NCBI RefSeq assembly: GCF_030867095.1
Contig: NC_081835.1
Coordinates: 24,250,501-24,314,500, forward strand
Origin: Alligator mississippiensis
Lineage: Eukaryota; Chordata; Crocodylia; Alligatoridae
DNA: 64,000 bases
Reading direction: 5' to 3'
Positions 1 to 12,390 of this stretch are shown in pieces. A program made the translations under genes and the position numbers. The notes under the pieces were generated by a model. The model was not told where the DNA came from, searched no databases, and worked only from the letters and a program-made list of their open reading frames with translations. Numbering within the stretch: position 1 is the first letter of the stretch; every line of letters starts with the position of its first letter.

Positions 1-99
1 CCTTGGAGTTCAGCAACAAGGGCAGGTGCAGGCAGGATCCAGCTCCCCCCAACCCAACAGGAGAATGTTCTGTTGTGTTCAGGGGGAAGGAGGGGAGGC

Positions 100-141
100 C
101 TCTAACTCATGGCACTTTCCATAAAGTGCCATGAGTTAGAG
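100..141. repeat. Perfect 19-bp inverted repeat with 4-nt loop
   Basis: Positions 100-118 are exactly the reverse complement of 123-141, with CCAT as the loop. The arms read through CTAACTCATGGCACTTT. The complementarity stops sharply at both ends, so this is not the tip of a visible longer hairpin. It is too short for an ordinary pre-miRNA stem. It could be a remnant of a palindromic transposon or a recent inverted microduplication. Confidence 0.85.
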
Positions 142-713
142 CAGGGCCCTGAATATCTGTAGGCACCCTTAAGTTCAATGCCAGAGGGTATCAAACTCAC
201 ATCTCAGCTGAGAGATACTGGCAGTTTCCACTCTTCTTGCTGATGCCATCTCTTTGAGGGGGAAAATAAAGGTGCAGGGGGAAGGAAGAGAGAAATACTG
301 ACCTCTCCACTCCAAGGGCTACTTAATATTATATGGTCATCTTATAAAATGCCTAACACTCCCCCCCAAAATTAAATTCATCCCAGATGCCCTTTCTCCA
401 CATGCCGGTAAGTGCCTTGATCATGGGCATGAGTCGTACTCATTTTAGCTCCCTCTCTGGCCCAAAAAAGTCTTGATCATTGCCCAGTGGTACAACTTCT
501 GCATGAGGCAGAGTGCTTCCTACCCTCACCTCAGAATGGATCAGCATGATAATTAGAGTACTCTCTTGACAGTTGAATCCATTAAGGTTGAGGAAATGAA
601 CCCAGGTGTGTCTCATCCTCAGCAAGAACTTTAATATGCAGCTCTGAGGTAAGAGAGGACCCATTGTCTTCATCTCCAACTGGGTTTTTTAATGAAACCC
701 AGTGGCTTTAGCC
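142..713. other. No gene recognised
   Basis: Mixed-composition sequence. The short open frames here carry no domain I recognise, and I see no clear repeat. Confidence 0.5.
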
Positions 714-872
714 CAATGGGTGGGCAATTATTCGGGCTGGAGGGCTACTTAGGGAGTTTTGGTGAGCTGTTGTGGGCTGAATCAGCACCCTCCCTCCCCT
801 GCCCCGACCTCATGCAACAGCTCATCAAAACTCCCTGAGTGGCCTTCCAGCCCAAATAACTGCCCACCCCTG
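714..872. mobile_element. hAT-like MITE, palindromic
   Basis: The left end (about 714-732) and the reverse complement of the right end (about 854-872) both read as variants of CAGGGGTGGGCAATTATT. That is the CAGGG-type terminus typical of hAT superfamily elements. The match continues inward (GGGCTGGAGGGC and GTTTTGGTGAGCTGTTG on the left, with complements on the right), so the element is essentially one imperfect hairpin of 159 bp. I could not find a convincing 8-bp target duplication. It has no coding capacity. Confidence 0.7.
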
Positions 873-1593
873 ATCTAATGGCAGAGAGGTGAGTCGACAA
901 AGAGGAACCTAAACTTTGTTCCCCACTTGTCCTTGCACCCCCTTCCCTACCATGAGTCCCCAGAAGAAGGCTGGGCTAGGCTAGTGCCATGCTGTGTTCC
1001 CATGTGCTGCCTTGGGTTACATGGATGCAGCTGCCGTGGCTTCTGCCTGACCTGGCTGCATGCTATGGACTTGGTGTTGGGCAAGAGCCATGCTGGGGTC
1101 AGAAAGAGGCCATTCCAGGGTCAGGCATGGGCTATGTCAGCTGTTTCAGCCACACCCATATGGTGCAGCCCAAAGCAGCACACAGGAAGACAGCATGGCA
1201 CCATGTAAGCAGCACCTGTGCCCCTACCAAGCTCTGTCCTGCCAGAGCCCAGATAAACTTACTGCTCCTGGTCCTCTCCCCTGTGCACCCTCTCCCCTAC
1301 CAGTAGGGAGAACCCTATCTGCGCTTTGACTTGCTAGAGGCCAGGCTGTCTGGTGTGCGAACAGCCACAGGTTCACAGCTATGTGCAGACCAGCTATGTG
1401 CAGGCTGGCTCCTGGCCAGCTATGTACAAGCCTGGCCAGGAGCTCAGTGCCCCTTGCCTTGGAGCATATACTGAGGGTTTGGAGGAGGAACAGGGCAGCA
1501 TGGGTTGGGAGAGGAGTGGTAGCTGCTGCAGCAGCCAGCTGGCACAGGGAAGGAAGAAGGGTAAAAGGCACCAAAAGCCAGGGCAGCTATGCG
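873..1593. other. Unassigned, moderately GC-rich stretch with short direct repeats
   Basis: No recognisable gene. Three close copies of an AGCTATGTGCA-like motif lie between about 1377 and 1430. The overlapping open frames on both strands (up to 151 aa) contain no known domain and look like chance frames. Confidence 0.4.
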
Positions 1594-1688
1594 CTGGATA
1601 CAATTCTTCTTCAGAGGAAAAGCTGTGGGCTGAACAGACAAATTTGTCAGGTCAGATCTGGCCTGCAGGCCTTATTTTGCCCACTCCT
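1594..1688. mobile_element. Probable hAT right-end fragment
   Basis: The stretch ends in TTTTGCCCACTCCTG, preceded by GGCCTGCAGGCC, which resembles the right terminus of CAGGRGTGGGCAA-type hAT elements. No matching left end or target duplication was found, so it may be a truncated copy. Confidence 0.35.
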
Positions 1689-1694
1689 GCTGTA

Positions 1695-4600
1695 ACCAGT
1701 GTTCTTAATGTGGAGGTCACCCCTGTCCATAAGCATCAGGTATGCTCGAGCATGTCAACTAGAACTGTCTCAGAAGTTGCAGAACAGCATGTAGTCTGGA
1801 GAATTTAACTGGGCTTAGACATGAGATAGATAGTTAATTACACAGCCTTTCCTTGATGGCTGCTAGACTCCAGGTACCAATAGAATTTTAGTGACACAAT
1901 TCAAGCACTTAGGGGTATGGGGCTGGGATTTCAACAGCCCACACTTGGACCCAAGCTCCTAATGAGGATCTAACCTATGTTTTGTGGGCAGACATTATTG
2001 AACACTTGTCATTTTGCTTCTAGTTAAGTGAACAAATTGTTTTTTCTTATTATTTTACTGAGATTCCTTTGTGCTCTTTTACGTGTAACCTCTGCCCAGT
2101 ACTTACTGTTGACCTTAGGTTTTATTCATTCATGATTTTTTTAATAAATGGTAATTTGTTTGTGTGGCAGGCTGATGGTCACTGCACTGCCAATGGCATG
2201 TCCTACCTGTCTGAACTTTGCCACACCAGGTTCTACTGTCCTGCCATGACTCGTTGTTACAGAAAGTTTTACCAGGAGGATTTGTTCAGTGGTCTTCTTT
2301 GGACCCTGGGCAGCTCTACTGGTGCTTCTTCTGTGGGGCTCCTTCTCCTCTACACCCCACCCCTTTCCACTCATGTGGTAAGGATCAGCCTCAGTGGTGT
2401 CTGGGTGTGATGAGGGTTCCATTCACTCTTGTGGTGATGTCCAGCTTCAGGGTTATCTGCAGGGGTATGGTTGTGGCTTTGCTAATTAACCAAAATAGTA
2501 AACAAACAGTATTTCAACAACAACAACAAAAAACCCAGCTCAAATGATGCATTGGCAGGACAATGATCCCCACTGCACCCAGTGCTCCGTCTCATCACTT
2601 GGGGCTTCTGGAGGTGTGGTACTCCCAGTTTCCGCATGGTCCCACGTTGCAGGTGCCCCCAGGTTGAACTTGTGCCTTGGGCAGGTTAGTGCCTAGCCAC
2701 ATATTGTAGGTGTCCTGAAGAGTGTTCCTTCCTGTCTATGTAACATTCATGGCTAGAATACCTTCTAACTGGGAAGCTCCGTCTCCTCAGCTGCCCAGGT
2801 GGAGGCAGATGGGTTACTGGGATCCCAAATGGGGTCTTCCCCTCTGTAGGTTCTGGAGATGCCCACCAGGCTGCCCTCTTCTGACCCCAGCTTCCCTGAG
2901 CACTTCTGCAGGTGTTGCCACTGGTCAATGACCACAGGTCTGACCTTCGTTTCTGGGCTTGTCAGTTGCTGCTCCTTCAGTGCTGCCTAGGCCATCTCCC
3001 CTGGCTACCTGGTGATGCAATCCTTAGGCTTTGCAACTGCTGGGGTGCATTCTGCCCTGAGAAGAGTCTCTGGCTCCTAGGCAGTAGGAGGGCACATTCT
3101 TAGGCTCTCTATGGGTGCTCTTGTGGCAGGATGAGCTGGTGCTGTTTCACTGGACAAACCCCTTCAGCAGGGATGTCCCAGCTTCCTGTCAGCAGCAGAG
3201 AGAGCCTCTGGTTTTGCTGCCAGTGCTTCCCACTGTGGTCCAGCTCTTGGGCTGCTTTTATGCCTGGAGCCTTTAGGTGCTGGACATATTGGCTGGGCTC
3301 CTTCTGGCCATGTGGCAACAACCAACTCCCCCACAGACTGGCCACTGGGACACTGGTGCCACAGTGAATACACGGTGAGCCTGCCACAGTTTGGGAGGTG
3401 GGGGCTGTTTGTTTTCTTCCTGCTGAACTACAACTGTTTTCTTGCCAGCCTTTTGCAATATACATGGGACTGAAGTAAAATATGGCATTTCAAATAAAAC
3501 CAACAATGATAGCAAAAATGATGCAATGTAAATTAGACCTTTCATCACAGTGTTACAAGAAGTATGGGGGAAAAATACCTGATACGTTAGTCTTAATCTT
3601 GGTAAGTGAATGCTTGGGATGACCTCAGCATTTTGATCATTAGAAATTTTAAAATATTTTTTTCAAAATACACAACCACTGACATGACCACAACTGGGTA
3701 AAGTTCACCCTGGGAAACAAGATAAAAAACTAACAAAAAAACCCCCAAAAATGTTCACCCCAAATAGAAAAGTTGGAGGACTATGCATGACTGAGCAGTA
3801 CTTAAAATTGGAGCTTTGTCCATATGGAATTTCCTAAAAAATGACATCAGCTGAAAGCAAACACAAGCTTGCTCAATTTTCAAGCCCATCTTCCTCAATT
3901 TTTCCATACTATTTGGCTGTTCATTCACTTTATTTCTTTTCCTTTTCTTTTTCCTGTATTCCTTGCTTTACACACTCCACTTAATAAATACAGTGTATGC
4001 TATTCTTACCCTTTTGTTCTGATGATTCTTTCTGACTGCCTGCATAGTCACCACTTGATTGCAGAACCAGGGTGTGGGGGGGGGAGGGGGTTACCCTTTG
4101 GTCCATTAATAGTCCTTTTAGGCTAAGATTCCTTCGTGCCTTTCCTGCATGCTATTTACGTTCTTTACTGTCTAATCTGGCATCTAACTATTTCACTTTT
4201 ACCCTAGTTCATCATTTCTGATATACCGACTCCAGATTTGCCTCTCTTCTGCTAAACTAATCTAGTCTTTCCAGAGTTAATTCTCACAAATTTTGAAAAA
4301 ACAAATTAAACTTTTTTGCTAGGAGGTGTTATATTTTGCAAACACTTTGCCACCAAAATTTTGTTAATTTTTTTATGGGCAGTTCCATTTTCTTAAAACA
4401 CTTGCCCTCTAGATCTTCAAATGAAAAAGACTTTTCATGAGGTGATAGGGATTTCTTCCAAAAAAGTCAGCAAAAGAATTTAAGAAATCACAAACTATTT
4501 GTCCCCTATGAAAACTACCTCCTTTCACAACAAGTTGAGAGCATCTTGCACTCAGTCATAAACAGATGTATCCGTAGAATATTCACAAATCAAGACAATG

Positions 4601-7006
4601 CAATAGCTGTTGTTTTCATTGATGACATTCTCCCCTATGTGAAAACCAGATTATAAACAAGCAAGCTATCTATCTATCTGAATAGAGGGAGGCATTTTTT
4701 AAAGAAGTAATTAAGTCCAGTCCACATATTCTCCATATATGCTGTACCTGTTTCTAAAATGGCACTTCTCAGGACTCAAAGAAAGAAAGATTTAACTTGC
4801 TTTTCTCATGCAGTAAAGAAAAGAAATTCTATGGCTTCTGTTAAAAACAACTGCAAGATTAAAGTCTGCCTCCTTCAAAATATTTGGCACCAGTAGTCAA
4901 AAGACACCTGGTTAAAGGGACTAAAATTCACATCTTCTCCACAGCCTGTGCATAGTAAGATTGCCCAGATATTCCTATAGCATTGCAAACCATCAGTTTT
5001 GTATGAATCTTTATGTAAGAAGGTGCAAATCCACGGATGTTACACTCACGGCAGGGCTACGTTTCCCTCTTTCCATTATAGAATGCTTTATTAATAAATA
5101 CTACCTACTAGTAACCACTCCACAAGCCAATGTATGATACAAGATCAAAATCTAGAGGAAATTTAAAATAAATAAGATAAACAGGAACCTATGTTACTTC
5201 TAAGAAAACAGCTTTTCAGAACATTGAGGTAAAGAGCATTTAAATCAATTCAGAAGTTTGGGGATCGCCTCTCCCCCCCCCCCTTTTTTTTTTTTTTTTA
5301 AGACCTGGAAGCACAGAACTTTATACAATCTAACTATCAGAGTCCACTTCTGCTGCCATTTTTAATAATGTGAAGGGCAGCAGGTTAGCACTTGTCAATA
5401 TCTCAACTTGGAAATTAGTATCATCCAAAGGATTAGCTTTATTTTTATCTACAATAGTGAATGTAAAATGGTGTACCTTTGCTCCTCAAAATGCACCACT
5501 GAGATAATTAACTAGAAATAATTACAGTGCACTTGGCAAATTATAGCTTTCCCCCATGTGAAAAGAACATGCTTTATTTTTACTTACTCCCTATCAGGGA
5601 TCTGACTGAGATCTAAGCTCTAAGACTAAATTTTAAAGGTGAGCTGATGACATGGACCTTCATCATGTGACCAAAAGCAACTTTTGCATGCAAACAGGTC
5701 ATCCTCAAAATTACTGTCTGTGAGTTTAACATTTTATTTTTTAATAGGTTTGCAATATACAATCAACTAACAAACTTCTTGGCCAACTGAACAAAATTTT
5801 ACATTAGAGTATGAAAACATAGATCGCTTCTCTGGCCAACTACTGAAACCATCCTACAATTTTTTTCCTACTGCTTCTGTGCAATTTAAAGATCAGACCA
5901 TTAGAAATCAAGTACCTTTTCCTTTCTTTTGTCCTCCTCCACATAAGAAACACTCTACTGCTGCTGAAAAATTTTACACTTGAGGGGAAAAAAAACCCCC
6001 CACAATCTACCAAGTGGAATAAGGCAGAAATGAATGTTTGTGATAGACAATACAATGAAGAAGTGGGAAAAAAGTCCAGTGTGTATATGTATTTCATCAC
6101 ATCATATAATTACATATTACTTCTTTTTTACTGACATAAACGTTATCTTGAGGGATTTTAAAGCCCCAGTGTATAGAACTGTTATACTTTCCAGCTTTCA
6201 GATTTCTACAAGACTTAAACATTCACTTTTTTAGTTCACCAGCTTCTTTTGGAAGTCCAATATTTTATGATCACGGTATGAGGTGTTCCTAATGGCACAA
6301 TGTAACACTGCAATTGAGAAATACATTCTGAGAGACAAATTATGGGATATTTTCATTCTTGTATGACACATTTAACAAAAAAAAAAAGCTATACACATAA
6401 TTTTTCAAATCCCTGCCATCCTGTACAACTAATAAAATAAATATGAAAAAGGAAAAAAAATACGTGATTTTTCTTGATAACAGCAATTCTACTTATAAAA
6501 GTAGAATAAATATTTTTGAAATACTAATAGCACATTTTAAATCCCTCTGGGTTGGCTAATTTTTACCACTGTGATTGCAATTTTAAGATAGAATCAGGAA
6601 AAGCTACCACAGCTTTGTTTCTTTAGTAAACTGCTATTACTTCACATTCAGTAATTACCTTTAAGTATAAAATTTACATCAGGTGGACTTTATTCCTCAT
6701 AAGTAAACTGCTTAGTTTGCTTTGCAGGGAGACAAAAAAAGTGTGTGAATGACTACCAAATATGGTTGGAAAATATGCTTAACAGCTAGCCATGAATGGG
6801 ACTATTTCATAGTCCTACCATCAGACAGGGTAGTTGGGCAGCCCTGTGGGATCCAGGTTTTAGCTACATGGGTTAAATTTATACTCTACTTTTGTTTTGT
6901 GATTTCTGGAGGCTGTGTTCTCACTCGTGATGGAGAAATCAAAATCAATCACTATGTGGTATAAGGCACTAGGACAATCTCTAGCAATAGGTGAGATACC
7001 AGTGTA
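1695..7006. other. Long stretch without recognised genes
   Basis: Positions 2050-3540 are GC-richer and contain several open frames on both strands with no recognisable domain. The block may be an old unclassified repeat. From 3.6 to 7.0 kb the DNA is AT-rich with many stops in all frames. Apart from simple tracts I see no gene, RNA or mobile-element end. Confidence 0.5.
5273..5299. repeat. Poly-C then poly-T tract
   Basis: Eleven C residues are followed directly by sixteen T residues. This could be a decayed poly-A tail on the minus strand, but no retroposed body is recognisable beside it. Confidence 0.8.
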
Positions 7007-9315
7007 GATTTCATAGACATTAGGGCTGGAAGGGACCTCGGAAGATCATCGAGTCCAGCCCCCCGCCCAAAGGGCAGGAAGTCAGCTGGGGTCGTAGGAT
7101 CCCAGCAAGATAAGCATCCAATTTACTCTTGAAGGTGTTCAATGTAGGTGCTTGAACTACCTCCGATGGCAGGCTGTTCCAGAACTTGGAGGCTTGGACA
7201 GTAAAGAAATTCTTCCTTATGTCCAGCCTGAAATGGTCTTGCAGTAGTTTATAACCATTCGACGTCGTCATCCCTTGGGGCGCTCTGGTGAACAAACATT
7301 CCCCCAGATACTGGTGGTCACCCCTGATAAACTTATAGGTGGCCATCAGATCACCCCTGAGCCTGCACTTTTCCAGGCTAAAGAGCCCCAGGGCTCTCAG
7401 CCTGTCATTGTAAGGTCTGTTTTCCTGACCTCTGATCATGCGTGTGGCTCTTCTCTGGACTCTCTCAAGCTTCTCCATATCCTTTTTGTATTGTGGAGCC
7501 CAAAACTGGACACAGTACTCTAGCTGCGGCCTCACCAAGGCCGAGTACAAGGGGAGAATGACATCCCGGGATTTGTTTGAGAAGCATCTGTGGATGCAAG
7601 CCAGCGTTTTGGTTTCTTTACTAGCTGCAGCATCGCATTGCAGGCTCATGTTCATCTTGTGGTCAATGAGGACTCCCAAGTCTCTTTCTTCCATAGTGCT
7701 AGCCAACGTAGCACTGCCGAGCCTATAAGGATGCTGCAGGTTTTTCTTCCCAAGGTGGAGAACCCTGCATTTTTCAGTGATAAACACCATCAGGTTCTCG
7801 TCCGCCCATTTGCTGAGCCTGTCCAGGTCAGCCTGGACTGCCTTCCTGTCTTCAGGTGTGGGTGCTTTGCCCCAAAGTTCGGTGTCATTGGTGAACTTGG
7901 CCAGTCTGCTCTAACTCCAATGTCCACATCATTAATGAAGATGTTGAACAATATGGGTCCAAGGACAGAGCCTTGGGGGACCCCACTGGACACATGGCAC
8001 CATGATGATTGACTTCCATCAATTACCACCCTCTGGGTCCGACCACAGAGACAATTGCCCAGCCAGCAGATTGTGGTGGACCCAAGGCCACAATTGGCCA
8101 GTTTCATCAAGAGGTGATCATGGGATACCAGATCGAAAGCTTTTTTGAAGTCAAGATATAGGACATCAATCTCTTCTCCCTTGTCCAGGTGATAGGTCAC
8201 CTGGTCGTAGAAGGAAATGAGATTGGTCAAGCAAGACCTACCCGCAACAAACCCATGCTGGCTATCTGCCAGGATGTTGGCATCAGCCAGTCCATTAAGG
8301 ATGGCCTCTTTAATAAACTTTTCTAAGATCTTCCCCAGGATACAAGTCAGGCTGATGGGCCTATAGTTTGCCAGATCCACTTTCCTCCCTTTCTTGAAGA
8401 TAGGCACCACATTGGCCTTCTTCCAGTCTTTGGGCACTACACCAGAGCACCAGGAGTTTTCAAAGATCCATGCCAGAGGCTGGGCTATGATGCTCCCCAG
8501 CTCCTTGATTTCCCTGGGGTGTAGATTGTCAAAGCTGGCTAACTTGAAGGTATCCAGCCTCTCAAGGTGTTCCTTCATGAGGTCATCATTGATGGAGAGC
8601 AGGGGATCTCCCTCACCTGTACCTCCCTGTCCCATAGTGAGCATGGGCGTCCCATGGGACTGATGAAAGAACAATGCAAAGTACCCATTTTATAGGTTGG
8701 CTTTTTCCTGGCCATCAGTTGTCCCATCTGGTTCAGCAGGGGTTCAATGTTGCCCTTGCTTTTTCTCCGGCTCCCCACATATCTGAAAAAAGACTTTTTA
8801 TTGTCCTTGATGTTCGAAGCTAGTTGGAGTTCAGTTGCAGCCTTGGCTTTCCTGGTTTGGTCCCTGCAGGACTGGACCAGTGCAGAATAATCCTCCTTGG
8901 AGGTGAATCCCATCCTCCATCTTTTGTAGGCCTTTCTTTTTAACCTCAGTAGGTCTGCTAGATCCCTGGAGAGCCAGGGGGGCTGCTTTGCCCTCTTGCT
9001 GCCTTTCCTCCGAGATGGACTAGAATTAGCTTGTGTATTGAGGATGACTCCCTTAAAGAGCAGACACTCTTCCTGAACTCCCCTCCCCCTGGGGTCATGA
9101 TCCCTTAGGGCCTCACTGATGAGCCTCCTGAGCTTGTCAAAAATCGGCTTTCCTGAAGTCAAGGACTTCAGTTTTGTTAACTGACTTGCCAGCTTTACAG
9201 CAGATGGTGAAGGTGATCAGCTCATGGTCGCTTCCCATTGATCACTAGGTCACCGATAAGGTCATCCCCAGTACCAGGTCGAGCAGCACTTTACTTCTTG
9301 TTGGCCCGTAGAGGA
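7007..9315 (-). mobile_element. CR1 LINE retrotransposon, 5'-truncated copy A
   Basis: Minus-strand CR1 spanning from the end of the endonuclease domain to the 3' terminus. Its 3' end (near 7007-7040) carries the CR1 signature: GGGCTGGAAGGGACCT in reverse, followed by a terminal TCTATGAAA-type tail. It lacks the 5' UTR, ORF1 and most of the endonuclease domain, which is the usual 5' truncation from incomplete target-primed reverse transcription. It has the longest open frames of any CR1 copy here, so it is among the best preserved. I found no clear target duplication, as is common for CR1. Confidence 0.95.
7020..9162 (-). pseudogene. CR1 ORF2 fragment (reverse transcriptase), copy A
   Basis: Three open segments of 195, 294 and 256 codons on the minus strand follow one another in ORF2 order, separated by small frameshifts near 8.6 and 7.79 kb. 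In life ORF2 supplies the endonuclease and reverse transcriptase that copy CR1 RNA into a nicked target. Visible parts are the linker after the endonuclease, the fingers with the NYRPISLT block, motif A (YLDFKKAFD), motif B ([11 protein letters not shown]), and the C-terminal region with RPQLEY and LERVQRRATRMI. Motif C reads FTND instead of the FADD expected for CR1, so one catalytic aspartate is lost. Frameshifts, truncation and the motif C lesion all indicate a dead copy. Confidence 0.93.
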
Positions 9316-11619
9316 GAAACCACTAGAAGCATACAAGTAATCCCCATTTTTAGGGCTGCTAATGGTTTCTGCAGTAGGGTATAGCATTTCCCTATGCTAG
9401 TAATTGATAACTGGGTCCATGACTTTATTGCACACAATCACTAAGAACATCAGCTTTGTAATATCTAGAAAACAGTTGTAGAACTGTCACATAGAACTAC
9501 ACCACTACCTTTGCTGAAATCTTTAGTAGTTCTACATGGCTTGAAGATGGGAGGAAGAAAGATTAGCATGGAGCCAAAGAAGTGTCATGAAGTATGTTCT
9601 AAGGTAAAAGATCTGTTCATTAGGAATTTTTCATATCTTGTGTGTTATTAGTAAAATTATCCTAGATACCAATGGTGTTCATTTTAGGATAAGAGGGAGC
9701 AGTGGCATAATGAGAGGCAGGCAAGAGTAGCACCAGCCCTGGGCACCAAGACAGGAAGAGTGCCAAAAGCACGACCCACCTTTGTGGAGCCTGTGCCTTG
9801 GCAGCAAGAGCATTTCAAGAGCTGTTCAAGAGCCCCAAAGCATTGCTCTTGAACAGCAGCCAGTTCAAAGACACCATGATGTTGCTGCTGCTTTAAAAAG
9901 GAGAGTCAGCACAAGCAGAGAGCATGGCAACATTGGGGACGGTTTTAAGTAAGACTCCGGCCTCACCTCCCATCTCTCAGAACCCGCGCATAATCCCCTC
10001 CCTCCCCACTCTCCTTGCTTGTTATGCTGGGAGTTTCCACATGCAATGCTTATTAGAAATGTGCTTTGACAGGACATGGTTGCTATCCCTTTTAAATATT
10101 TCTTTCAGGGAATACTGAGCAGGTTGCTTGGCTCTATATTCAAATAAACATCTTTATTAAGAGATATTAAGTGTGCTTCAGAAGAACCCCTTCATTCTTT
10201 TTTGAAGAGATGCATGCAAGTGATCTGGCACTAAGAAGTAAGGAGGGCTAACAATAAAGGAGTCGGCAAATCAAAGTCACCTACTTTTTTCATGGTGAAA
10301 CCTTAGCTGGGCTGCCAAAGGCTAAAGGCAGGTAACATACAGGGAGATGCTGAGATACCAAGGAAGAGTGATTGTTCCAGGTATTCCCAACAGTTACATG
10401 TTTGAAATAACTCTAAACAGTGGGTAATGGTATTTGTGTGCAATTGTTAACAAGAGCATTTGCTAGTTTGTTTTTTTTATGGCTAGAAAGTGCTATTTAA
10501 AAAGTTGTGTTTAGAAATTGGCTAGTAGGAAGAATAAATACTGTAGTAGAACAATGGTCCAAAGTAACTGTCATAGCAGAGAGTACTGTGAGGAATGGCA
10601 CCAGGGTGACAAGACCCTGAGAGGCATTGCCACTGGTCCTTGAGGGTGGGGTGCAGGCACCATTGAGCCCTCCGGGGCTGGGGGACTTACTGGCAGAGCA
10701 GATGGTGATGCAGCCCAGAGAGCTCCAGATGCAGCATCCACCCCACTTTACCAGCTTGTGCCAAATACGGGTTAGCCAGCAGCACAGGGTAAGATATCAA
10801 AAGAATACTCCCTGTGCCAGCATAAGACAGAGGAGATACCTGGGACCACAGCTGCAGGAGCATGGAGCCAAGGTGGAGCTTGCTCTGCCAGGAGTGAAGT
10901 GAGCTGGGAAGAGCCTGCTCACCAGATTAGAGGCTCAGAGAAGCCTCTAGCCCAAGGGACCCAGACCCCTATGGAGAAGAGTGAGTGATGTGGTATGTGA
11001 AGCCCAGAGAGATGTTGCCTTCCTCAGCAAAACAATGAGAGCAGCAACTGCGAGTCTGTTCTGGGAAGGGATCCAGGATCCTGACCCGACTGTAGTTTCG
11101 ATGATCTTAGATATTAGGAATTAAGGGCACACAAGGCTGGCCCCATCAGGTGTAGTAATAGAAACCTAATGAACTGTGATTGAGGATCAGAGACATTCAA
11201 TACTGAGCTACCTAGTCCTCAGGGGCTGATGGGAAAAGATGCAGAGTTCATAAGCAGACTCAGAGGCTAAAAGAACAGGCTTATTATCTCCTGGCTGTAC
11301 AAAAGGGGAGAAGAACTGAAGCTCCCTGTGCAGAGACCAGGCATGGATGACTTAGCCAGCCAGACCCATAGATTGCCAAGACAAGATGGAGATACTCCTA
11401 AACCTATTTGAGACTACTAACTGGTCCTGAGCCCAACTAATTGTGTGGTTTGCTTATGGTGCCATCCTTCCACCAGATGGCCAGCAGCCTGGCTACAAGA
11501 TCTGGCTGGCATAAGGATGGGGTGTAAGGGGAGGCAGAGCCCCAAGGCTCAATGACCGGAGATACTTGTGAGGGCAAGTGTAATCAATCAAGGATCCTCC
11601 CCTCTTACTAGAAAAATCA
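9316..11619. other. No gene recognised
   Basis: AT-rich to about 10.55 kb, then more GC-rich. The block from 10.56 to 11.5 kb has short purine-rich open frames with no known domain. It could be internal sequence of an unclassified retroelement linked to the LTR-like block that follows, but nothing in it proves that. Confidence 0.4.
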
Positions 11620-12390
11620 AGATGTGGCAGGAGAGATGAAGGGCATTCCTTACCAACACAAGTGAACGAAAGCAAAGCTGCCCAGCCCTAAGAACTGGCA
11701 CTCAACAGATGGGAGTGCCAGATCTCAACAGCCGAGTCAAGTCGGGCACATCCATCCACAATAATGGCAAGGGTTAATTGGTTTCTAAAATCTGTTTGTG
11801 GGGAAGATCCATGTTCAACATTTAAACATCGAAGGGTCCAAAGCTGGCATACAGACAGGCACATACATCCTGGGAAAATGCAATCATGCAGCAGGAAAAT
11901 AACCACAATGTTCCCTTAAAACCCATAACAAGATAGGAACATACAGATTTAGCAACAGGTCACAATGACCAGCTGTAACCTAGCGAAGAGCCCCTGATCC
12001 CTGGGTTTTGCCAAATGACCAAATTAAGGTGTCTGCACAAGTTGTGTTTTAAGAAACAAAGGATTTGGCTGACAGGGCAAAAAATGAACAGTACAATGAC
12101 CACAGGGAAACCAATCAATGGTATATGGAAACAAAGAGTCATCAGGAAGAAGAGTATACAAAAGGGAGGATTCTCCAAGCAACAATTTGAGACATTGGCC
12201 CCCAACCACCTAATCTGCTGATGTGCTCACTGAGAGACTGATTCAAGCAGGAACCACGAGGTGGCATTTGTGTACTGCCCAGACATACTGTCTCCTTGTG
12301 AAACCTTAGGACTAGTAAATAAGTAGGACTGTATAGTCAGTTACAGCAAATAAAACGAATGCAAGCAAAATATCAATAAAATTCTCCTAT
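11620..12390 (+). mobile_element. Possible retroviral-type LTR (ends not resolved)
   Basis: The block has promoter and polyadenylation signals in LTR order: a CCAAT-containing stretch near 12107-12120, a TATA-like GTATACAAAAG near 12154, and AATAAA at about 12349 and 12375. I could not define TG/CA ends or a target duplication. It might equally be an ordinary promoter-like coincidence in repeat-derived DNA. Confidence 0.28.

Noticed and set aside
100..141. Rho-independent terminator
   Set aside because: The hairpin is perfect, but there is no T-run after it and the window is vertebrate DNA, where such terminators do not apply.
714..1688. Single hAT element spanning both hAT-like ends
   Set aside because: The 714-872 unit is already a complete palindrome, and the ends at 714 and 1688 share no target duplication.
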